NCBI GenBank assembly: GCA_026196445.1
Contig: JAPHTE010000393.1
Span: 1-6,114, forward strand
Length of the DNA stretch: 6,114 nt
Direction of reading: 5' to 3'
From: Lysobacterales bacterium
GTDB lineage: Bacteria; Pseudomonadota; Gammaproteobacteria; Xanthomonadales; SZUA-36
Position 1 is the first letter of the stretch; each line of letters starts with the position of its first letter. The position numbers and the translations under genes were made by a program. This document shows positions 1 through 5,033 of this stretch, in pieces. Under the pieces are notes generated by a model. It saw only the letters and a program-made list of their open reading frames with translations, had not been told where the DNA came from and searched no databases.

Positions 1-74
1 GGTTGGATGGCGTGTTCGTCGTCGATGACGAACTCACCGACATTATCCAGGCTCAGGAAAGCACATTGTTTCAT
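1..74 (-). CDS. N-terminal fragment of an unidentified protein, possibly of the ATP-grasp superfamily (runs off the window)
   Basis: Reading leftward from an ATG at 74-72, the frame is open to the window edge and begins MKQCAFLSLDNVGEFVIDDE, followed by H-A-I-Q-P. Codon choice resembles the neighbouring genes. The start lies 29 bp past the lysS stop, on the same strand, so co-transcription with lysS is likely. No good Shine-Dalgarno sequence is visible, and no alternative ATG, GTG or TTG occurs in this frame between the lysS stop and this ATG. The opening (hydrophobic strand, acidic Asp patch, then Phe-Val-Ile-Asp-Asp-Glu) resembles, from memory, the N-termini of RimK/glutathione-synthetase-like ATP-grasp proteins. 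With only 25 residues this family call is a guess. That a gene starts here is more secure than what it encodes. Confidence 0.5.
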   Translation of the reverse strand, partial: MKQCAFLSLDNVGEFVIDDEHAIQ

Positions 75-103
75 CGGGAAAATGTGACCCCGGCCACCGT
101 CAA

Positions 104-1630
104 TCAGGCTTCGGGCCGCATGTACGGGAACAGCAGCACGTCGCGTATCGACGGTGAATCGGTCAGCAGCATGACCAGCCTGTCGATACCGATGCCCTCG
201 CCCGCCGTCGGCGGCATTCCGTATTCGAGCGCGCGGATGTAATCGGCATCAAAATGCATGGCTTCCATGTCGCCTGCGTCTTTCTGTGAAACCTGTTCCC
301 TGAATCGTTCAGCCTGGTCCTCCGGGTCGTTCAATTCCGAAAAGCCGTTGGCGATTTCGCGCCCGGCGACGAACAGTTCGAAGCGGTCAGTGACCAGCGG
401 GTTGTCGTCGTTACGCCGGGACAACGGCGATACTTCGGTTGGATAGCTTGTGATAAACACCGGGTTGAGCAGCAGGTGCTCGACCGTTGCGTCGAACAGT
501 TCCATCAACAACTTGCCCTCACCCCAACTGTCCTCGGTATGAACTTCGCGTGCCTTGCATTCGGCCCGCAGCGTAGCGGCATCCCACAGGTCGGCGTCTG
601 CCAGTTCCGGGCTGTACTTGCGCACGGCGTTTTCCACGCTGATCCGCTCAAAGCGTGCACCAAAATCAATTTCCTTACCCTCGAATTCAACCTTGGTTCC
701 ACCCGTGACCTCGAGCGCCAGACCACGCAGCATGTCCTCTGTCAGGTCCATCAGGTCTTCGAAATTGGCGTAGGCCCAGTAGAACTCCAGCATCGTGAAC
801 TCGGGGTTGTGCCGGGTCGAGACCCCCTCGTTACGGAAATTTCGGTTGATTTCGTAGACCCGGTCCAGGCCGCCCACGATCAGGCGCTTCAGGTACAGCT
901 CAGGCGCCACGCGCAGGTACATCGTCAGGTCCAGCGCGTTGTGGTGGGTGACGAAGGGACGCGCGGTCGCCCCACCCGGTATCGGGTGCATCATCGGCGT
1001 TTCCACCTCGAGGAACTCACGCCCTGGGGCTTCCATGAAATCGCGGATGTAGCGGATCATCTTTGAACGCACGTGGAACACCTTGCGTGACTGCTCGTTC
1101 ATGATCAGGTCCACGTAACGCTGCCGGTAGCGGGTTTCCGTATCCGTCAGTCCGTGGAATTTCTCCGGCAACGGTCTTAACGACTTGCTCAACAGGCGCA
1201 GTTCGGACGGTTTGACCGACAATTCGCCTTTCTGGGTACGGAATATCACTCCGCTGCCACCGATGATGTCGCCGATATCCCATTGCTTGAACTGCTGGTA
1301 CAGTCCCTCCGACAGATTATCGCGCTGCACTACGAACTGGATGCTGCCAGTACCGTCCTGGACCTTGACGAAGGCGATCTTGCCCATCACGCGCTTGGCC
1401 ATCATGCGGCCGGCTACGGCAAATATCTCGTCGACCTGCGCCAGGGTTTCCGTGTCATCATTCGCAAATCGTTCATGCAAATCGGCGGCGAAGCTGTTCG
1501 GTCGAAAATCATTCGGGTAGGCGTTGCGCTCGGCCCTTATGCCATTCAATTTCTCGCGCCGTTCAGCGATCAGGCGGTTTTCTTCAGCAACGCTGTCTGC
1601 CGTGGTGTCGTGCTTGTCTTGTTTGCTCAC
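104..1630 (-). CDS. lysS: Lysyl-tRNA synthetase, class II
   Basis: The product attaches lysine to tRNA-Lys in the cytoplasm using ATP; the family works as a homodimer. It has 508 residues, against about 505 in E. coli LysS. An N-terminal helical extension (about 1-65) leads into an OB-fold anticodon-binding domain (about 67-150, with VAGRMMAKRVMGK). The class II catalytic domain follows: motif 1 around FLEVETPMM (206-214), motif 2 around RNFRNEGVSTRHNPEFTMLE (263-282), and motif 3 around GEGIGIDRLVML (477-488), ending FPYMRPEA. The substrate-pocket stretches THHNALDL, APELYLKRL and GREIANGFSELND are intact. The start is GTG at 1630, supported by a Shine-Dalgarno sequence overlapping the prfB stop and by an N-terminus that matches E. 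coli (MSxQ). The stop is TGA, which RF2 from the gene next door reads. Relative to E. coli there is a two-residue insertion just before motif 1 (around 200-206). The gene lies 10 bp after prfB, the same order as in E. coli. Confidence 0.97.
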   Translation of the reverse strand: MSKQDKHDTTADSVAEENRLIAERREKLNGIRAERNAYPNDFRPNSFAADLHERFANDDTETLAQVDEIFAVAGRMMAKRVMGKIAFVKVQDGTGSIQFVVQRDNLSEGLYQQFKQWDIGDIIGGSGVIFRTQKGELSVKPSELRLLSKSLRPLPEKFHGLTDTETRYRQRYVDLIMNEQSRKVFHVRSKMIRYIRDFMEAPGREFLEVETPMMHPIPGGATARPFVTHHNALDLTMYLRVAPELYLKRLIVGGLDRVYEINRNFRNEGVSTRHNPEFTMLEFYWAYANFEDLMDLTEDMLRGLALEVTGGTKVEFEGKEIDFGARFERISVENAVRKYSPELADADLWDAATLRAECKAREVHTEDSWGEGKLLMELFDATVEHLLLNPVFITSYPTEVSPLSRRNDDNPLVTDRFELFVAGREIANGFSELNDPEDQAERFREQVSQKDAGDMEAMHFDADYIRALEYGMPPTAGEGIGIDRLVMLLTDSPSIRDVLLFPYMRPEA

Positions 1631-1635
1631 GCTTG

Positions 1636-1643
1636 TTCCTCTA
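1636..1643 (-). promoter_or_regulatory. lysS ribosome binding site overlapping the prfB stop codon
   Basis: On the minus strand the sequence TAGAGGAA contains both the prfB stop (TAG, 1643-1641) and the lysS Shine-Dalgarno core GAGG (1641-1638). Seven bases then precede the GTG start at 1630. A ribosome terminating on prfB therefore sits on the lysS initiation signal, which suggests translational coupling. This site decides the GTG start for lysS. Confidence 0.8.
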
Positions 1644-2742
1644 GCCTGATAAACCCTGCTTCAGGGATGCTTCCACAAATTGATCCAGGTCGCCGTCCAG
1701 TACGGCCTGGGTGTTGCCGGTTTCCACGTTGGTGCGCAGGTCCTTGATACGCGATGAATCCAGTACGTAGGAGCGGATCTGGTTACCCCAGCCGATGTCC
1801 GACTTGGAGTCTTCCAGTTGCTGGCTCTCGGCATTGCGTTTCATCAATTCCAGTTCGTACAGCTTGGCACGCAGTTGTTTCATCGCGTGGTCCTTGTTCT
1901 TGTGCTGCGAGCGGTCGTTCTGGCACTGCACGACCGTGTTGGTCGGCAGATGCGTGATGCGCACCGCGGATTCGGTCCGGTTGACGTGCTGGCCGCCGGC
2001 GCCCGAGGCGCGGTACACGTCAATGCGCAGGTCGGCCGGGTTGATATCGACCTCGATGCTGTCGTCAACTTCCGGTGATACGAACACCGCGGCAAATGAA
2101 GTATGGCGGCGGTTGCCCGAGTCGAACGGTGATTTGCGAACCAGCCGGTGCACGCCAATCTCGGTCTTGCACCAGCCGTAGGCGTAATCGCCGGTGATGT
2201 GGATCGTGGCGCTCTTGATACCGGCTACATCACCCGCCGAAACCTCTACCAGGTCACCCTTCCAGCCGCGTCGCTCGACCCAGCGCAAATACATGCGCAA
2301 CAGCATTTCTGCCCAATCCTGGGCCTCGGTACCGCCGGATCCGGCCTGGATATCCAGGTAACAGGGATTGGGGTCCATTTCGCCACGGAACATGCGCTGG
2401 AACTCCAGTTTGCTGACCTTGTCCTCGACACCGTCGAGTTCCTCGACGACGGAAACAACGATGTCCTCGTCGTCCTCCTCGACGGCCATTTCCAGCATCT
2501 CGGCATTGTCGGACAGGGTCTGGGACACGCGCTCCAAGGTGCTGACGATGCCATCGAGATGCGCGCGTTCGCGGCCCAGTGCCTGGGCCCGGGCCGGGTC
2601 ATTCCAGATATCGGGGTTTTCCAGTTCGCGCTCTACTTCTTCCAGGCGGTCTTTCTTACCCGCGTAGTCAAAGGTACCCCCTCAACGCATCGGCGCGCTG
2701 CTGCAAATCTTCAAGCTGGCTGCTTATCTGGTTGGTTTCCAC
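1641..2742 (-). CDS. prfB: Peptide chain release factor 2 (RF2), expressed through a +1 programmed frameshift
   Basis: RF2 recognises UGA and UAA in the ribosomal A site and triggers release of the finished protein. The gene is in two frames: 24 codons from GTG at 2742 (VETNQISSQLEDLQQRADAL, then R-G-Y-L) to an in-frame TGA at 2670-2668, and 342 codons in the +1 frame from GAC (Asp) at 2669. The joined protein has 366 residues, against 365 in E. coli. Both frames align with E. coli RF2, so this is recoding and not damage. The stop-codon-reading SPF tripeptide is at 204-206 and the catalytic GGQ at 249-251 within GAGGQHVNRTESAVRITH. The residue four before GGQ is Ala (245), as in most bacteria; E. 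coli K-12 has Thr there. The coiled-coil-rich N-terminal domain is intact. The gene ends with TAG, which only RF1 reads. The GTG start is supported by AAAGG seven bases upstream and by a zero-frame stop at 2775. The gene lies 60 bp after recJ and 10 bp before lysS. Confidence 0.96.
2667..2682 (-). promoter_or_regulatory. prfB +1 programmed frameshift (recoding) site
   Basis: The minus strand reads AGGGGGTACCTTTGAC from 2682 to 2667. The parts are an internal Shine-Dalgarno-like AGGGGG, a three-base spacer TAC, the slippery Leu codon CTT, the in-frame stop TGA and the following C. E. coli prfB has AGGGGGTATCTTTGAC, so only one spacer base differs. In the known mechanism, pairing of the AGGGGG with 16S rRNA just upstream of the slippery codon, plus slow reading of UGA followed by C when RF2 is scarce, makes the peptidyl tRNA-Leu slip by +1 so that GAC is read as Asp. 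This makes RF2 synthesis self-limiting. Confidence 0.96.
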
Positions 2743-2749
2743 GTCTGTA

Positions 2750-2754
2750 CCTTT
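2750..2754 (-). promoter_or_regulatory. prfB ribosome binding site
   Basis: AAAGG lies seven bases upstream of the GTG at 2742. No ATG or TTG occurs in this frame between the upstream stop (TAA, 2775-2773) and the frameshift site, so this Shine-Dalgarno sequence fixes the GTG start. The start gives a leader peptide one codon shorter than that of E. coli. Confidence 0.75.
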
Positions 2755-2769
2755 AAGAGAAAGCGCTGC

Positions 2770-2800
2770 ATTTTACACCATGGCTGGCGGTCAGGCTCAA
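2770..2800 (-). promoter_or_regulatory. Possible sigma-70-type promoter for prfB-lysS
   Basis: The 60-bp recJ-prfB gap is the longest in the cluster and is AT-richer than the genes. On the minus strand it contains TTGAGC (2800-2795), a 19-bp spacer and TAAAAT (2775-2770). A start about seven bases downstream would leave a leader of about 20 bases carrying the prfB Shine-Dalgarno sequence. The 19-bp spacing is longer than the preferred 17 and the -35 is only a partial match, so this is a weak prediction. prfB-lysS could equally be read through from recJ, and no terminator separates them. Confidence 0.33.
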
Positions 2801-2802
2801 TG

Positions 2803-4533
2803 TTAATCAAGAATCTTCTCGATGACCAACTGGCAGGTTTTGCGGCCACGGAAGTGGTTGACATCGAGTTTGTAGACCACCTGCACGGAAGCACCACCAG
2901 GCAGGTCCTCCGGCAGGCAACGAAAGGCAATGGCGTCAATGCTGTCGTGGCCATCGAGCGGCCGCAAGCGCATTTTCAGGTGGGCATCACCGACCACCCT
3001 GTGTTCCTCGATGATAAATCGTCCCTCGAACAAGGGCTCCGGAAAATGCTGGCCCCACGGTTCAAGCGCCCTGAGTTGCTCGGCAAATACCAGGTTAATG
3101 TCCGCTGCCGTCAACTCGCCATCGGTCAGGATTTCGTTCTTGAACGTCTCGTCCTGCATAAAGAAGCTAACCGCCTCTTCAAAAGCGCGTTCAAACGCTT
3201 CCAGGCGACCCTTGTCAAGGGTCAGGCCCGCCGCCATCGCGTGTCCGCCAAATGCCGTGATCATCCGTGGGTGTAAAGCATCCACTCTCGCTAGCACATC
3301 GCGGATATGCAGGCCTTCAACGGAACGTGCCGAGCCTTTCAGCACGCCGGAGCCGTCCGTTTCCGGGGCGAACGCGATCACCGGCCGGTGCACGGCGTCC
3401 TTGATACGTGACGCCACGAGCCCGACGATTCCCTGGTGCCAGCCCGGGTCGAACAGGCACACGGCAACCGGTAATTCCTCACCCTGGAGACCGGCCAGTA
3501 ATTTGCCGATCATTTCAAAGGCCTCGCTCTGCATGCTCGACTGGCGCGCCTTGCGCTCGTGATTGAGCGTGTCCAACTCTGTCGCCAGGGCCATGGCTTC
3601 CTCGCGGTCATCTGTCAGCAGGCAGCGGATACCCACACTCATATCCTCGAGCCGGCCTGCCGCGTTGAGCCTCGGCGCAACCGCGAAGGCCAGGTCGGAA
3701 GCCACGAGGTGGCGGTAATCCCGTTTGCCGAGACGCAGCAACGCCAGCAGACCGATGCTGCAGTGGCCCGAGCGGATGCGTTCGATGCCCTGGCGCACCA
3801 GGATACGGTTGTTCTCGTCGAGACCGACGAGATCGGCCACCGTCCCCAACGCCACCAGGTCAAGCAGATTGGCCAGGTTTGGCTCGGTGTTGCCCGTATC
3901 AAACCAGCCGCGCTCACGCAGCACCTGGCGGACCATGCTCAGAAGGTAAAAGACCACGCCGACACCCGCCAGGGACTTGCTGGGAAAACCATCACCGTGG
4001 CAGTTCGGATTGACGATGGCATCGGCCTCGGGCAGCGTATCGCCCGGCAAGTGGTGGTCGGTGACTAAGACTTTACACCCCAGGTTTGCAGCGCGCTTGA
4101 CACCATCAATCGAGCTGATGCCGGAATCCACCGTGACCAGCACATCCGGCGGATTATCTGCAAACGTGTCAACCAGGGCCTCGCTCAGGCCATAACCAAA
4201 TTCGAAACGGTCAGGAACCCGGAACCCGACATTGTCCGCCCCCATGGCGCGCAGGCCCCGGATTGCAACGGCAGTACCGGTGGCCCCATCGGCGTCAAAA
4301 TCACCCACGATCAGGATGCGATCACCGCTGATTACAGCATTGGCGAGTATTTCCGCGGCTCTATCGATACCGGACAATGTGCCGGGTGGCTGAAGACGGC
4401 CCAGTTTCAGGTCAAGGGCTTTTTCGTCGCCGATACCGCGCGCCAACAGCACGCGTCGCAGAACGGGATGCAGGGATGCAGGCAGCGTGTCTGAATTCGC
4501 CGTTATTGATCTTTGCCTGACCTTAACCTGCAC
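2803..4533 (-). CDS. recJ: Single-stranded-DNA-specific exonuclease RecJ
   Basis: RecJ degrades single-stranded DNA 5' to 3' with bound metal ions; it acts in RecF-pathway recombination, mismatch repair and base excision repair. The product has 576 residues (E. coli RecJ: 577). The DHH phosphoesterase core shows VGDFDADGATGT (76-87, metal ligands D78, D80 and D82), VTVDSGIS (133-140, with D136), the signature DHHLPGDTLPEADAIVNP (159-176) and LDLVALGTVADLV (224-236). The DHHA1 half shows WHQGIVGLVASRIK (365-378), GSARSVEGLHIRD (400-412) and FGGHAMAAGL (428-437). The C-terminal OB-fold carries EPWGQHFPEPLF (491-502) and YKLDVNHFRG (554-563). All catalytic motifs are present, so the enzyme should be active. 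The GTG start shares its first base with the last base of the greA stop (TAGTG) and has no visible Shine-Dalgarno sequence. It is preferred because the N-terminus aligns with E. coli from residue 1. The stop is TAA. Confidence 0.96.
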   Translation of the reverse strand: MQVKVRQRSITANSDTLPASLHPVLRRVLLARGIGDEKALDLKLGRLQPPGTLSGIDRAAEILANAVISGDRILIVGDFDADGATGTAVAIRGLRAMGADNVGFRVPDRFEFGYGLSEALVDTFADNPPDVLVTVDSGISSIDGVKRAANLGCKVLVTDHHLPGDTLPEADAIVNPNCHGDGFPSKSLAGVGVVFYLLSMVRQVLRERGWFDTGNTEPNLANLLDLVALGTVADLVGLDENNRILVRQGIERIRSGHCSIGLLALLRLGKRDYRHLVASDLAFAVAPRLNAAGRLEDMSVGIRCLLTDDREEAMALATELDTLNHERKARQSSMQSEAFEMIGKLLAGLQGEELPVAVCLFDPGWHQGIVGLVASRIKDAVHRPVIAFAPETDGSGVLKGSARSVEGLHIRDVLARVDALHPRMITAFGGHAMAAGLTLDKGRLEAFERAFEEAVSFFMQDETFKNEILTDGELTAADINLVFAEQLRALEPWGQHFPEPLFEGRFIIEEHRVVGDAHLKMRLRPLDGHDSIDAIAFRCLPEDLPGGASVQVVYKLDVNHFRGRKTCQLVIEKILD

Positions 4534-4535
4534 TA
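4531..4535 (-). promoter_or_regulatory. greA stop / recJ start overlap (TAGTG)
   Basis: The greA stop TAG (4535-4533) and the recJ start GTG (4533-4531) share one base. The roughly 20 bases upstream contain no purine-rich Shine-Dalgarno match. The arrangement suggests that recJ is translated mainly by ribosomes finishing greA (termination-reinitiation). That would keep recJ output low relative to greA, which suits a low-abundance repair nuclease; this last step is inference. Confidence 0.65.
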
Positions 4536-5012
4536 GATATACTGGACGTCGACGATTTCATAGGTCAGTTCACCGGCCGGTGCATCGACCACGATTTCAT
4601 CACCGACTTCTTTGCCTATCATGGCACGCGCAATCGGCGAGGTGATTGCAATACGGCGTTCCTTGATATCCGATTCGAGGTCGCCAACGATCTGGTAGGT
4701 GATTTCGCTGTCCGCATCGACATCGTAGAGCGTGACCGTGGCGCCAAATACGACCTTGCTGCCCGGACTTAACTTGCTGACATCGATCACCTGCGCACCG
4801 GACAATTCCGATTCCAGGTGTCGTATGCGGCCCTCGATGAAACCCTGCTGCTCACGCGCGGCGTGGTATTCGGCATTTTCCTTCAGGTCACCATGCGCCC
4901 TCGCTTCGGCGATGGCGGCGATGATCTTTGGCCTGTCGACCTTTTTCAGATGCGCGCACTCGTCCCGCAAGCGTTTTGCGCCGTGGTGGGTCAATGGTGT
5001 CCTTTTTGTCAT
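4533..5012 (-). CDS. greA: Transcription elongation factor GreA
   Basis: GreA binds the secondary channel of RNA polymerase and stimulates cleavage of the 3' end of backtracked RNA, rescuing stalled complexes and aiding proofreading. It has 159 residues, against 158 in E. coli. The N-terminal antiparallel coiled coil (about 1-75) carries the conserved tip IAEARAHGDLKENAEYHAAR, where the acidic residues D42 and E45 correspond to E. coli D41 and E44 that help bind the catalytic metal. The C-terminal FKBP-like polymerase-binding domain (about 80-159) has VVFGATVTLYD and SPIARAMIGKEVGDE. The ATG start is supported by AGGA (5024-5021) with an eight-base spacer. The gene begins 21 bp after carB. 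Its place after carB is shared, from memory, with Pseudomonas, while E. coli greA lies elsewhere. It ends in TAG overlapping the recJ start. Confidence 0.97.
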   Translation of the reverse strand: MTKRTPLTHHGAKRLRDECAHLKKVDRPKIIAAIAEARAHGDLKENAEYHAAREQQGFIEGRIRHLESELSGAQVIDVSKLSPGSKVVFGATVTLYDVDADSEITYQIVGDLESDIKERRIAITSPIARAMIGKEVGDEIVVDAPAGELTYEIVDVQYI

Positions 5013-5033
5013 CTATCGTTTCCTACCAGGTGC

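Noticed and set aside
75..103. Intrinsic terminator after lysS
   Set aside because: The gap has only a possible four-base-pair CGGG/CCCG stem with a ten-base loop, and the T-run lies inside the loop instead of after the stem.
3..242. Plus-strand open frame spanning the lysS end and the left edge
   Set aside because: It runs antisense to both the lysS C-terminus and the new minus-strand gene. Its VVDDE-like stretch is only a mirror of the GTC/GAC/GAA codons on the real strand.
476..1066. 196-codon open frame on the plus strand opposite lysS
   Set aside because: It lies wholly antisense to the conserved lysS. Its translation has no recognisable domain, and such frames are common opposite GC-rich genes.
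1641..2742. prfB as a frameshifted pseudogene or sequencing error
   Set aside because: The frame change falls exactly on the canonical AGGGGG-TAC-CTT-TGA-C recoding site, and both frames are conserved RF2 sequence with intact SPF and GGQ motifs.
2148..2756. 202-codon open frame on the plus strand opposite prfB
   Set aside because: It is a complement shadow of prfB, with no family resemblance and no independent start signal noticed.
2743..2802. Terminator or riboswitch between recJ and prfB
   Set aside because: Sixty bases is too short for a riboswitch, and I found no GC-rich stem followed by a T-run. The CCATGG palindrome alone is not enough.
2930..3562. 210-codon plus-strand open frame opposite recJ (Ser/Arg-rich)
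   Set aside because: The Ser, Arg and Pro bias is typical of a wrong-frame reading of a GC-rich gene, and recJ on the other strand is unambiguous.
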